From Opitutales bacterium UBA2995 (GTDB lineage Bacteria; Verrucomicrobiota; Verrucomicrobiia; Opitutales; UBA2995): DNA of 64,000 bases. The position numbers and the translations under genes were made by a program. The notes under the pieces were generated by a model, which saw nothing but the letters and a program-made list of their open reading frames with translations, did not search any database and was not told where the DNA came from. This document shows, piece after piece, positions 37,051-46,559 of the stretch. Where the stretch lies: contig DDZZ01000038.1 of the NCBI GenBank assembly GCA_002346535.1, positions 221,629-285,628 of the forward strand. The letters are read 5' to 3'. Positions within the stretch are counted from its first letter, which is position 1. Every line of letters begins with the position of its first letter.

Positions 37051-37274
37051 GAGGATTGCACATTTCGTGCCTCAAAAAGGTCGATCAATGTTTAGAGGGA
37101 TTAAAAATTCTAACGTTTGTTAATCAGCTATTTACAAATTAATCTTGAGAAATTTTTCCGAACTGGATGAAGTGACAAATCCAGCTCATTAGAAACAATT
37201 GGGCCATAAAGGCACATATTATGGCCCTGATTGATCGAAGCATGTAATTGCGCCTTAGTGACGCACATTCCAGC

Positions 37275-37745
37275 TCAATTCGCCTCAATCTTGAGAATCT
37301 TGATGGGCATTCCCCACATTTGAATGCCAAGAATCTGTTCCTGGGGAAGAGCAACCACACGAACATTAAGTCCATCTTGTTTAAAGTCCGGCTCCAGGTA
37401 TTCGGGAAAGTATTTGGCCCCATCTTCGGTCATGATTCCGAAAAAGCCACCCTCCAGCTCGACGTACTTGATAAATCCCAAAATGGTGAGGGATTCGGGC
37501 TCCGGTTCCGCAGGTGCCACGGGCTCTTCGACCACCTGAGGCAATTCGGGAAGCGGCTCCTGAATTTCAGGCTCAACCTCCACAACCTCAACAACTTCTA
37601 GTTCCGGAATAGATTCTGGCACAGGATTGGCAATGCGAGCCGGAAGAGCTTCCTCAATCACTACTTCAATCTGGGTGGTCGTGCAACCGCTAAAAAGCAG
37701 TGCTGTGGCGAGCATCAGCCCGCCAAAAAAATTCAATTGAGTCAT
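37275..37745 (-). CDS. Lipoprotein of unknown function
   Basis: A lipobox (LLFSGC, Cys21) follows a hydrophobic signal, so it is probably a lipoprotein. Residues 22-85 are a Pro/Glu/Val-rich linker that could span to another layer. Residues 86-156 form a compact C-terminal domain (GFIKYVELEGGFFGIMTEDG, then FKQDGLNVRVVALP), a beta-rich module I have the impression recurs in similar bacterial lipoproteins but cannot name. The small gene 37754-37984 lies 8 bp upstream on the same strand. Confidence 0.78.
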   Translation of the reverse strand: MTQLNFFGGLMLATALLFSGCTTTQIEVVIEEALPARIANPVPESIPELEVVEVVEVEPEIQEPLPELPQVVEEPVAPAEPEPESLTILGFIKYVELEGGFFGIMTEDGAKYFPEYLEPDFKQDGLNVRVVALPQEQILGIQMWGMPIKILKIEAN

Positions 37746-37753
37746 TAGGTTTG

Positions 37754-37984
37754 TTAAGAAGCCATTTGAGTTTCAACGGTTATCTTACCTTCGTAAACCC
37801 AGTGGTAGCAAAGTTCTCTGTCGGTGTTTTCAAAGGCCAACTTCCGAAATTTAAGGTCCCGCGTGACCTGACTGTTAGCGATTGGGATGACGTAATTGTC
37901 ATCGGGCCACAGATCCGGGATCGGCAATTTGCGCGAAGCATCCGAAACTTGTTTCAAGGAAGGTATGAATGGGGCACCCATCAA
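37754..37984 (-). CDS. Small unrecognised protein upstream of the lipoprotein gene
   Basis: A 76-residue frame with no recognised motif, signal or membrane segment. It is on the same strand as the lipoprotein gene with 8 bp between them, which supports a real gene. It contains two Trp, one Cys and mixed polar residues, with no low-complexity bias. It could be spurious; conservation would decide. Confidence 0.4.
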   Translation of the reverse strand: MMGAPFIPSLKQVSDASRKLPIPDLWPDDNYVIPIANSQVTRDLKFRKLAFENTDRELCYHWVYEGKITVETQMAS

Positions 37985-38071
37985 TAGTTGGAGATCATTC
38001 TCATTAAAAAAGTTCCTTTACTGAAAACACAACTCCTGAAATAGATTTCCGAGTCATTTTTGACCAACATC

Positions 38072-38614
38072 ATGAAGGAAAGACTGATGATATTTGGAAC
38101 AGCGTTTTTATTCAGCTGCCTGGCCATTATGTTCTTCCTGCATTTTCGAAGGGTAAAATCGGGCGAAGACAGTCTTATTCGTCGTTGGGTAAACGCGGCG
38201 GGGTTGATTGGGACAGTACAAACCTGGATTGCAGCGGATACCTTGATTGTAAATCTGGCCGATGGTTCCGCCACAGTCCGTCTCAATGCAACGGATACGC
38301 CATCCCCTTTACAGGATGGCGGTAATGAAGCATTGGAATTTGCCAAAAAGTTGGTGGCAGACGAACCGGTGCGTGTCTTGGAGTTCCGGCGTACCGAGGA
38401 GGGAGTAATTATCGGGGAAGTATACAATTCCGAAAACAAAAGCCTCAATGAGGAACTCATTATCGCCGGTTGGGCTTGGTATTATGAACCGGATTCGCCC
38501 CAAAACCCATACTATAAGAACCTCAATGAGCAGGCATCCGAAAAACAGATCGGATTGTGGTCTCTAGGAACACCTGACCCACCCTGGCTGGTTGAACCCT
38601 TGAAATCTAATTAA
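38072..38614 (+). CDS. Staphylococcal nuclease-like membrane-anchored protein
   Basis: Starts at the ATG at 38072 (MKERLMIFG); a TTG at 38060 is less likely. One N-terminal hydrophobic segment (residues 5-23) would anchor it. The rest follows the SNase/OB fold: VRLNATDTPSP, ALEFAKKLVADEPVRVLEF, GEVYNSENKSLNEELIIAGW and a final WLVEPLK. The catalytic residues are changed: the Arg-Gly pair of the DxxGR loop and the Glu after DxP are missing, so nuclease activity is doubtful. It lies beside nth, which is on the opposite strand. Confidence 0.75.
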   Translation: MKERLMIFGTAFLFSCLAIMFFLHFRRVKSGEDSLIRRWVNAAGLIGTVQTWIAADTLIVNLADGSATVRLNATDTPSPLQDGGNEALEFAKKLVADEPVRVLEFRRTEEGVIIGEVYNSENKSLNEELIIAGWAWYYEPDSPQNPYYKNLNEQASEKQIGLWSLGTPDPPWLVEPLKSN

Positions 38615-38625
38615 TAAAACTCGAA

Positions 38626-39276
38626 TCACTTCAGGGTTTTTACCGGAGACTTTCTATTGGGGAAAAGTGTTGTACACAACGGACACTGCCTGCCATCGCA
38701 ACCATGGGCGGTACAATACTCCCGTCCATAAAAAATAATTTGCAGGTGCAGGCGGTTCCAGGACGATCGCGGAAACAAGCGCTTTAAGTCTCGTTCAGTC
38801 TGTACCACATTTTTCCCAGAAGTTAATTTCCAACGTTGCGCCAACCGATGAATATGAGTGTCCACCGGAAAGGATGGTTCTCCAAAAGCTTGTGCCATAA
38901 TAACAGATGCAGTTTTATGGCCTACCCCAGGAAGAGCTTCGAGAGCCGCCATTGAAGCGGGAACCTCCCCTTCATATTCAGCAACCAAAATCTTTGAGAG
39001 ACCGGAAATCGCCTGAGATTTCCTGGTAGATAAACCACATGGCCTTATAATCTTTTGGATGGACGCACCTCGCTTTTTGGCCATATCGAAGGGATTGTCA
39101 GCCAGGGCAAACAATTCGGGAGTCACCTTATTTACCCGCACGTCTGTGCATTGTGCCGATAGCAAAACGGCGACTAATAGTGTGTAAGGATCCTTGTGGT
39201 TCAAGGGCACCGATGTTTCCGGATACAATTTTTCCAAATATTCTCCGATGTACTGAGCTCGCTCCTTTTTGATCAT
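38626..39276 (-). CDS. nth: Endonuclease III
   Basis: Bifunctional DNA glycosylase/AP lyase that removes oxidised pyrimidines. The helix-hairpin-helix LEALPGVGHKTASVIMAQ holds the catalytic Lys and VDTHIHR the catalytic Asp. The C-terminal Fe-S segment reads YCTAHGCDGRQCPLC, which differs in spacing from the classical C-x6-C-x2-C-x5-C but keeps four Cys. At 216 residues it is normal. It converges with the SNase-like gene, 11 bp apart. Confidence 0.95.
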   Translation of the reverse strand: MIKKERAQYIGEYLEKLYPETSVPLNHKDPYTLLVAVLLSAQCTDVRVNKVTPELFALADNPFDMAKKRGASIQKIIRPCGLSTRKSQAISGLSKILVAEYEGEVPASMAALEALPGVGHKTASVIMAQAFGEPSFPVDTHIHRLAQRWKLTSGKNVVQTERDLKRLFPRSSWNRLHLQIIFYGREYCTAHGCDGRQCPLCTTLFPNRKSPVKTLK

Positions 39277-39371
39277 TTTGAGTCGCTTTTAGTAACCATT
39301 CCCAAGATGGATCGCAAAACAAGGCTATTTCGATTTTGCATTTTTCATAAAGGTTATTTGTTTACCCGTTA

Positions 39372-42300
39372 ATGTCCGTTCCTACGTTGTCCCGACCGCC
39401 GCTGTCCTACGATCCTACCCAGCTTCCTAGAGAACTTAAAGAACACTACATTTCTGCATCCGAGAAGGAGATTGCCGGAATGCTGGAAATACTGGGAATC
39501 ACCCAGTTGAGGGAACTGTTCAACCACATTTCAGAGGACGTAAAGTTTTCCAAGCCGCTCAATTTACCTAGTGCCCAAGAATACGAGCAACTGCAGGAGA
39601 CCCTGTCCGAATGGTCCAAGGAAAACCGGATCATCATTTCCTTCATAGGGGATGGGCTACCGCAATTTCAAGTCCCGGAAATCGTGCCCTACGTCTGCAA
39701 TATCCGGAATCTGACCACCTCTTACACCCCCTACCAACCCGAACGCAGCCAAGGTACATTGCTAACCCATTGGATTTATCAGTGCTGCATGACCGAGCTC
39801 ACTGGCTTTGAAGCGGTAAACTCTTCTCTTTACGACCGGTCAACGGCCATTTTCGAAGCCATTTGCGCCTGTCTGCGGCTCGTTCGCAAATCGGACACGG
39901 TTCTAGTATCCAACGGCATTTATCCTGGGGATAAGGAGGTCATCGAAACCCTTATCCAAGACACGCAAATCAACGTCGAATGGATTCCGCTCAATAAATC
40001 AGGCAGGACAGACCAGTCCGAAATACAAGCGAAGGCTGGAGGATTAGGTGATCGGCTAGCCGGGATCATTTTTCCACAGGTGAACCACCATGGCATTGTC
40101 GAGGATGTCGATGCCCTCGCAAACCTGACCAAAGAGCTCGGAACAAAGAGTGTGGCGCTAATCGACCCCATGCTCCTGGCACGAGGGGGCCTCAAACGAC
40201 CTGTTGATTTCGGAGATCATGGCGTGGACATGATCGTTGGCGAAGGGCAACACTTGGGACTCAGTGCAAACTTTGGAGGTCCGGGACTGGGCCTGTTCGG
40301 GGTACGGCTAAACGAATCCTCCAAAAACGACATTCGCCAATCCCCTGGACGTTACGTGGGCAAGGCTGTCGACTCCTCCGGAAAGGAATGCCGGGTCATG
40401 GTGTTGTCCACGCGCGAGCAGCACATCCGGAAAGAGAAAGCCACCTCAAACATTTGCTCCAATCAGGCTTACGTCGCCACCATTGTCGGCGCGGCGGTCC
40501 TGCAACGCGGAGACGAGGGAATGGCAGTCGCCGTCGAGACGGCAAGGTCCAATGCGGTCAATGCCTTTGAGGCACTCTCAACATTAAGTGTTCTCTCCTT
40601 CCCTTTTTCAAACGGACCCTTTTATAACGAGTTTGTAGTTGAACTTCCAATACCAACTAAGGATTTAATTGCGATTGCCAGCGAGCACGGGCTTCACATA
40701 GGAGTTGATGTATCAGATCGCTTTCCTGAAGGTTCGGGTCACTTCCTGAAACTCTCTTTTAACGACCGCCAATCCAACGACGATATTGAAAAGCTCGTCG
40801 CCTTCATGTCGGCCGAATTGGGAGGCGAAAATACAGCGGGCAGCACAGCCGCAGCGTTGAGCGATAACCAGCTACGCAACAGTCACCTGTCACTGCCTGA
40901 AGTTTCGCTGGAGGAATTGAAGGCTTACTATGACCGGTTGGGCGATTTGAATATAAGTCCTGACGACACTTGCTACCCGCTTGGATCCTGTACCATGAAG
41001 TACAATCCATACATCAATGATTGGGCAGCTTCCCTCGAAGGATTTTCAAACTCTCACCCACAAGCACCCGTCAAGGACGTCCAGGGAAATATGCGCTTAC
41101 TCTATGAAACTCAGGAGTGGTTTAAGGAAATTACAGGATTACCCGGTGTGACCACCCAACCCGTGGCCGGAGCGCAAGGCGAACTAGTTGGAATCAAACT
41201 ATTTCAAGCCTATCACAGCCACAATGGAAACAATGAGCGGGATGTAATCATCATTCCACGAAGTGCTCACGGGACAAACTTTGCCACGGCTACTATGGCT
41301 GGCTACCTGAACCAAACTGTGAACGGCAGAAAAACGGGTATCGTCTACCTGGAGGCGGAGGAAACCGGCCAGATCAATCTGGCTAGTCTTAAAGAAATTA
41401 TCGCAACCCAGGGTGAGCACGTAGCAGGTATCATGGTAACCAATCCCAACACAGGAGGGATTTTCGAAAGCCAGTTTAAGAAAATGGCAGACATCATTCA
41501 CGATGCAGGAGGTTTGGTTTACATGGATGGTGCCAACATGAACGCCATCGCCGGCTGGATTGACCTTAATGCGCTAGGGGTTGATGCCGTGCACAATAAC
41601 CTCCATAAAACCTGGACCATTCCCCACGGAGGAGGAGGCCCCGGAGACGCCATTGTAGCTGTGAGTGATCGGTTGGTGGATTATCTTCCAGGACATCAAA
41701 TTGAAAAAAGAGGAGACCAGTACGTTCCAGTCAAGGCTCCGCTTTCCATCGGTTCATTTCACAGGCACTGGGGAAATTTTGCTCATAAGATCCGCTGCTT
41801 TACATACTTGCTACGGTTGGGCGGTGAAGGCATCAAACGCATGTCGGCCACGGCTGTATTATCGTCCCAATACCTATTCAAGGTTTTAGGAGAACAATTC
41901 CCCTGCCTTCCCAAAAATTCGAAGCACATTCCACGAATGCACGAATTTATTCTTACCCTGGAAGAGGAGGATTTTGAGGCTCTGGAAAAAGCGGGTATTC
42001 CCAAAGCAGTGGCCATGCCCAGGGTGGGTAAGTTATTTTTGGATTTCGGATTCCATGCACCCACTGTTGCATTCCCTGAAGTTTATGGCCTAATGATTGA
42101 ACCAACCGAAAGTTACTCAAAGATCGAACTGGACCGGTTTGCCGAGGCCGTGCTCGCGATCCGCAAGATCATTCGGCAAGCGCCGGAGCTTTTGGATAAA
42201 GCGCCACTCTTCACACCCATTGACCGGGTAGACGAAGTAACCGCAAATCGAAATCTTCAGTTGAATGAAGAGCTAACTGCCCTTCCAGAAATTCCAGCAA

Positions 42301-42374
42301 ACCGCATCGCAGCAAAAGAACTACAGTCAAGTTCGATTGAGGACATCAGCGAAAAACTACTGTCCCTCGTCTAA
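39372..42374 (+). CDS. gcvP: Glycine dehydrogenase (decarboxylating), P protein
   Basis: P protein of the glycine cleavage system: decarboxylates glycine and loads the aminomethyl group onto GcvH lipoate. The single 1000-residue chain holds both halves found as separate subunits in some bacteria. The PLP Lys746 lies in NLHKTWTIPHGGGGPG, and PLGSCTMKYNP and AGAQGELVG are further signatures. GcvT, GcvH and lipoamide dehydrogenase are not adjacent, though glycerate kinase follows 46 bp downstream, hinting at a glycine-serine-glycerate route. Confidence 0.97.
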   Translation: MSVPTLSRPPLSYDPTQLPRELKEHYISASEKEIAGMLEILGITQLRELFNHISEDVKFSKPLNLPSAQEYEQLQETLSEWSKENRIIISFIGDGLPQFQVPEIVPYVCNIRNLTTSYTPYQPERSQGTLLTHWIYQCCMTELTGFEAVNSSLYDRSTAIFEAICACLRLVRKSDTVLVSNGIYPGDKEVIETLIQDTQINVEWIPLNKSGRTDQSEIQAKAGGLGDRLAGIIFPQVNHHGIVEDVDALANLTKELGTKSVALIDPMLLARGGLKRPVDFGDHGVDMIVGEGQHLGLSANFGGPGLGLFGVRLNESSKNDIRQSPGRYVGKAVDSSGKECRVMVLSTREQHIRKEKATSNICSNQAYVATIVGAAVLQRGDEGMAVAVETARSNAVNAFEALSTLSVLSFPFSNGPFYNEFVVELPIPTKDLIAIASEHGLHIGVDVSDRFPEGSGHFLKLSFNDRQSNDDIEKLVAFMSAELGGENTAGSTAAALSDNQLRNSHLSLPEVSLEELKAYYDRLGDLNISPDDTCYPLGSCTMKYNPYINDWAASLEGFSNSHPQAPVKDVQGNMRLLYETQEWFKEITGLPGVTTQPVAGAQGELVGIKLFQAYHSHNGNNERDVIIIPRSAHGTNFATATMAGYLNQTVNGRKTGIVYLEAEETGQINLASLKEIIATQGEHVAGIMVTNPNTGGIFESQFKKMADIIHDAGGLVYMDGANMNAIAGWIDLNALGVDAVHNNLHKTWTIPHGGGGPGDAIVAVSDRLVDYLPGHQIEKRGDQYVPVKAPLSIGSFHRHWGNFAHKIRCFTYLLRLGGEGIKRMSATAVLSSQYLFKVLGEQFPCLPKNSKHIPRMHEFILTLEEEDFEALEKAGIPKAVAMPRVGKLFLDFGFHAPTVAFPEVYGLMIEPTESYSKIELDRFAEAVLAIRKIIRQAPELLDKAPLFTPIDRVDEVTANRNLQLNEELTALPEIPANRIAAKELQSSSIEDISEKLLSLV

Positions 42375-42420
42375 TTGAAACTAAATCGAAAAATTTAACC
42401 GCTAAATTCCACATTTCACC

Positions 42421-43587
42421 ATGCGAGTCCTCATCTGCTTTGACAAATTCAAAGACTCGATGGCGGCCCATGAGGCAGGTCAAATTGTTAAGGAGGTTTT
42501 TGAAAAGAAACACTCAGACTGGGAGATCGATTCTGCGGCGCTCGCGGATGGTGGAGAAGGTTTCTGTGAAATTCTGACCAGTTCTCAAGGCGGAAAACTT
42601 GAAGTGCATTCTGTCCCGGGGCCTATTCTAGAGCCGATCGATGCTCAAATGGGATGGGTGACTGGATCGAACCTCAGCAAAGAAACCTGTCAATCCTGGG
42701 ACCTGAAACCCGAGAGCAAGGTGGCTATCATTGAAATGGCCCAGGCAACGGGATTGCAAGAACTCCCCATCGATAAAAGAGATTGTTGGAAAACAACTTC
42801 ATTGGGAACAGGAGAACTGATCCTCAATGCTGTCACTCAAGGAGCCGAAACAATCCTTTTGGGTGTCGGCGGCAGTTCAACCAATGATCTCGGTTTGGGC
42901 GTGCTGGAAGCCCTGGGACTACAATTCTTAGATGGAGAAGGAAATTCCTTGCAACCCATTCGACCGGAATTGTGGGATCGAGTAGAAAACATTGAAGGAA
43001 CTCTGCCAGACGACCTACCCCCGTTTAAAATAGCCTGCGATGTGCAAAACCCGCTCTTCGGCCCTGAAGGCGCAGCCGCCATTTACGGACCGCAAAAAGG
43101 CTTGGAGAAGGAAGACCACGCAAGAATCGAAGAACTCGGCAAAAAAATAGCCCGTTTGCTGTGCGACTATCTCAACCAGCTCTGGAGCCTGACAAAAGTA
43201 CCGGGGAGCGGAGCAGCGGGCGGAATCACCTTTGGCCTGAGCACTGCTTGCGATGTTGAGCTCCTGCCTGGTTTCGACCTCGTGTCCCAATGGCTCAACA
43301 TTTCAGAAAAAATTGAAAACTGCGATTGGCTTATCACCGGGGAAGGGAAATTCGATCCCAGTTCCCTTCAAGGCAAAGGCCCCGGCACTCTCGCCCAAAC
43401 CGCTCTCCAAAAAGGAAAACGCGTCACCATCATGGCCGGCCGGATTGAAGTCGCATCAGATCAACTCGACTCAACCGGTCACCTCGATCTTATCGAAATC
43501 TCCCCCAGAGAGCTACCGCTTGAAGAAGCTCTCAAAAGAGGGCCCAATTGTTTAAGCAACTCCTCTGAATCGTTACTGAAAACATAG
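42421..43587 (+). CDS. glxK: Glycerate kinase
   Basis: Type I glycerate 2-kinase. MRVLICFDKFKDSMAAHEAG at the N-terminus, ALADGGEGFCEIL, LLGVGGSSTNDLGLG and GSGAAGGITFGL are the family signatures, and ITGEGKFDPSSLQGKGPG closes the core. The 388-residue length is usual. It follows gcvP by 46 bp and may be cotranscribed. The product, 2-phosphoglycerate, enters glycolysis, so it could use glycerate derived from glycine/serine metabolism or from external compounds. Confidence 0.95.
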   Translation: MRVLICFDKFKDSMAAHEAGQIVKEVFEKKHSDWEIDSAALADGGEGFCEILTSSQGGKLEVHSVPGPILEPIDAQMGWVTGSNLSKETCQSWDLKPESKVAIIEMAQATGLQELPIDKRDCWKTTSLGTGELILNAVTQGAETILLGVGGSSTNDLGLGVLEALGLQFLDGEGNSLQPIRPELWDRVENIEGTLPDDLPPFKIACDVQNPLFGPEGAAAIYGPQKGLEKEDHARIEELGKKIARLLCDYLNQLWSLTKVPGSGAAGGITFGLSTACDVELLPGFDLVSQWLNISEKIENCDWLITGEGKFDPSSLQGKGPGTLAQTALQKGKRVTIMAGRIEVASDQLDSTGHLDLIEISPRELPLEEALKRGPNCLSNSSESLLKT

Positions 43588-44193
43588 TAATCTTGATAAT
43601 CATTTGTTAAAAAGGCTGGCACCTTACCAAGAATCGGAAATTTGGCGGCGATGGTTCAATCAATCGATGGAATCTCGTTCTGACATAGCACATAAAAAAC
43701 ACCTCGGTCGCCGATCCCGCTTTAGAACCTTGTTGTGCAATCGGCGTTGGATCAAATGAATGCCCAGGAAAAGGACTTTGAGTCGCTTCCCCATCCTGGG
43801 CCGATTTGGCGGTTATCTGAAAAACCGAAAAGAACTATGGTCTTGCAAATAACACCACGTGGTTCCAGCGATTTTGCTGGGTTTATTCATCGCATTTATG
43901 CCTCTATACGGAATACAGCTCATCACCGTCCTTATTCTGGCTCTGATCCTGAAAGTGAATTTACCCATCATTGTCGGTCTCCAGTTTATCTCCAATCCCA
44001 TAACCCTGGTTCCTATTTACGTGGCGAACTAAAAGGGGAGATCATGGATTTTCGGATGGTCCACCTCCATTCTGGATGGAACCAGCTCAGCTCAAACGAT
44101 TGTATTTAGCGTTAACTCCGCGATACTGGACAGAGCGGTGTTCGCTATTCTTTGCGGGTTATTGCTCTAACTCCTCTACCAAGTCCGCATTAA
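43588..44193 (+). pseudogene. Degraded gap with a DUF2062 remnant
   Basis: No intact gene. Between about 43760 and 44031 a broken frame encodes GGYLKNRKELWSCK, a stop, then ILLGLFIAFMPLYGIQLITV and VGLQFISNPITLVPIYVAN, which is the membrane core of DUF2062 proteins (two hydrophobic helices and the SNP loop). A stop codon at 43852-43854 separates the halves and the C-terminus is missing. The frames after 44031 hold nothing I recognise. Confidence 0.55.
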
Positions 44194-44265
44194 ATGGAGC
44201 TTGCGCAGTTCCGAAGTTGCCCTTTAACGATCATTGCCTGCTTACTAACCTCCGTAAAAGCAGCA

Positions 44266-45540
44266 ATGCACAAGTCTTTATCCAACTTATCCAGTTTACT
44301 TTCCTTAAGCCTAGTCTGCGTATCTGCAATATCGGCTGGCAAGGAAACAGTCGCAGCCAAGATTCAAATGGGCATCGATGTGTTGCAGGCTAATAACTAT
44401 TCTATCCTTAAAGGAAAGCGTGTTGGCCTACTTACCCACAAGGCCGGGGTGAACCGTGATGGGGTCAGCACTATTCTTTTATTACACAGGTCGCACCAGG
44501 TAAATCTGCGTGCACTTTATGGCCCGGAACATGGGATCGATGGCGTCGCCCAGGCCGAAGCGAAGGTGAACAGCGGAACCCACCGGCAAACCGGCCTACC
44601 TGTTTATTCGCTTTACGGTGAATACCGGAAGCCGATTCCTTCCATGCTCCAAGGAATCGATGTGATGGTAGTGGATCTTCAGGACGTAGGGGTGCGCTCC
44701 TATACTTACGTAAGCTGCATGAAGCTGACTATGGAAGCCTGCTTTGAGAACAACAAACAGGTCATCATCCTGGATCGACCCAACCCACTCGGCGGAATCA
44801 AGGTTGACGGACCTCCCATGGAAGAAGTCTGGGAAAGTTACGTGGGCCCCTTCCCTACTCCGTATGTGCATGGACTGACGATAGGGGAAATTGCCCGCAT
44901 GGCAAAAGCCACTCCGGGATGGCTGGATGTGGACGAAAGAGTCCGTCAGCGAGGGCAGTTGATTATTCTTTCCATGCGCGGCTGGCATCGGCGTATGTTG
45001 TGGACAGATACAGGCCTGAGTTGGATAGCCACTTCACCCAACATTCCGAACCTTTCAGCAGTGTTGGGTTACCCGATGACAGGTCTGGGGGCACAGATCG
45101 GAGGGTTTAAACACGGGATCGGCACGGAATACCCGTTTCGCCTACTTACATTCCCAGACGTGCCCGCTCAACAACTGCAGCAAAGACTCACTCAAATGAA
45201 AATTCCCGGCCTACTTTTTGAACTGAAGCCGTTTATTCAATCGAATGGCCGCAGGGAGACAGGCGTGTATACCACAGTCACCGATTACTATAGCCTGAGA
45301 CCAACCGAGCTAAGCTTTTATATGATGAAGCTGGCAGCCGAATTTCAGGGATGGAACCCCTTCAAAAATGTGCGTTTCTCCCACGAACGCTTGTTCAATA
45401 AACACGTGGGGTCCACCGCCTGGTGGAAGGCACTGGAAACCCAAGGCGCCCGCGTAAATGTCGCCGCGTGGGTCGACCATTGGGAGAAACAATCCTTCGC
45501 CTTCCGCGAAAAGAGCAAACGCTTCTGGTTATATAAGTAA
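44266..45540 (+). CDS. Exo-beta-N-acetylmuramidase NamZ-like (DUF1343) protein
   Basis: Predicted cell-wall hydrolase of the DUF1343 family, whose Bacillus member NamZ removes terminal MurNAc from peptidoglycan fragments. The start at 44266 (MHKSLSNLSSLLSLSLVCVS) gives a signal peptide, so the 424-residue protein is exported; the codons back to 44194 are less convincing. Signatures: GIDVLQANN, GKRVGLLTHKAGVNRDG, YGPEHGIDG, DLQDVGVRSYTY, DRPNPLGG and PTPYVHGLTIGE. Likely role: recycling or scavenging of muropeptides. No other recycling genes are adjacent. Confidence 0.9.
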   Translation: MHKSLSNLSSLLSLSLVCVSAISAGKETVAAKIQMGIDVLQANNYSILKGKRVGLLTHKAGVNRDGVSTILLLHRSHQVNLRALYGPEHGIDGVAQAEAKVNSGTHRQTGLPVYSLYGEYRKPIPSMLQGIDVMVVDLQDVGVRSYTYVSCMKLTMEACFENNKQVIILDRPNPLGGIKVDGPPMEEVWESYVGPFPTPYVHGLTIGEIARMAKATPGWLDVDERVRQRGQLIILSMRGWHRRMLWTDTGLSWIATSPNIPNLSAVLGYPMTGLGAQIGGFKHGIGTEYPFRLLTFPDVPAQQLQQRLTQMKIPGLLFELKPFIQSNGRRETGVYTTVTDYYSLRPTELSFYMMKLAAEFQGWNPFKNVRFSHERLFNKHVGSTAWWKALETQGARVNVAAWVDHWEKQSFAFREKSKRFWLYK

Positions 45541-45764
45541 CGAATCAAGTTTTCTTGGTCTTTGGTCTTAAGCTTATTTTTGAACTGTCTGATTGGACGG
45601 AATCATTTCCCAAATTTTAAGATCACCAATTAAAACAATTCCAATTTAACCTGTAGGAGCTACTGAAATGCCGAATGTGGATAGTTAGGCAAAGAGGAAA
45701 AGCAAGACTCGCTATAATGCCAAAAAAACAATAGCTTCAGGCGCCCACCTGTCCCGATGCTTTA

Positions 45765-46559
45765 TTATTGTTGCCAAGAAGGGGACCAGCACGTGGTTCG
45801 CCCACCGATTCTTTCACGTTTCAGAGGCTTTCCGGTTTTAGGACAATTACCACCATCCTTCCACCGGTGCTTGAAGAGCCACGCATCCGGAAATTCACCC
45901 CAATCATCTCCAACTATTTCCAGCGAACGCTTAGCAACCCAATGAATTTTTTGGTGTAAGGTTCTTACTTCCGCCAAATGGAGACTTCGAACCCGACGAC
46001 TGGGCGCCAACCTAGCACACCATAGAATTTCATCGGCCATCCAATTGCCAATTCCGGGAAACAAGTCCTGCATCAGCAGCATAGGCTTAAGTTGAGCCCC
46101 TAGACGCCTCCTTAAAAGTGTTTGGAAATAATCAAAGGAAAATTCGACGTCCATTATCTCAGGCGGCAGATTACTCCACCAACTAGGAGGCTCCGAATTT
46201 ACTTCAAACAACACCCGCCCAAATTGCCGCAGATCCTCGAAGATGAGCCAACCGTCGGAGGTCTGCAAGACAAGGTGAGCGTAACCGTCATCAAAATCAA
46301 CTTGCGTGGTCCAACTCAATGAACCCGTCATCCCCAGGTGAATACCAAGCCATCCGGAACGATCGGTCCGAAACAACATTTGTTTTCCATGCGTTTCGGA
46401 ATGAACCAACCGGTTGCCGGCTAGCGAAGCAACAAGGTCAACAGGATCACAATCCCGATAAACGCGAGTCCATGGGTGCGTAGTCACTCTTGATATGCGC
46501 AACCCCAGCCCAGAATTCCATTGCTTCCGGAAATAGTCTACTTCAGCCAACTCAGGCAT
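45765..46559 (-). CDS. Formamidopyrimidine-DNA glycosylase/endonuclease VIII family protein
   Basis: Base-excision repair enzyme that removes oxidised purines. It starts MPELAEV with the catalytic Pro2 and Glu3; HGKQMLF holds the beta-hairpin Lys, and LMQDLFPGIGNWMADEILW is the H2TH segment. At 264 residues it is near normal. The C-terminal zinc finger is degenerate: of the four expected Cys (C-x2-C and CPxC) only the first is in place (NCPKTG), and the end reads TTCWSPSWQ. A zincless finger is known in some family members, so it may still act. Fpg and Nei cannot be told apart here. Confidence 0.88.
   Translation of the reverse strand: MPELAEVDYFRKQWNSGLGLRISRVTTHPWTRVYRDCDPVDLVASLAGNRLVHSETHGKQMLFRTDRSGWLGIHLGMTGSLSWTTQVDFDDGYAHLVLQTSDGWLIFEDLRQFGRVLFEVNSEPPSWWSNLPPEIMDVEFSFDYFQTLLRRRLGAQLKPMLLMQDLFPGIGNWMADEILWCARLAPSRRVRSLHLAEVRTLHQKIHWVAKRSLEIVGDDWGEFPDAWLFKHRWKDGGNCPKTGKPLKRERIGGRTTCWSPSWQQ

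Noticed and set aside
43735..44109. Plus-strand open frame of 124 codons in the glxK-NamZ gap
   Set aside because: The DUF2062 match lies in a different frame; this frame only overlaps it and has no motif of its own.
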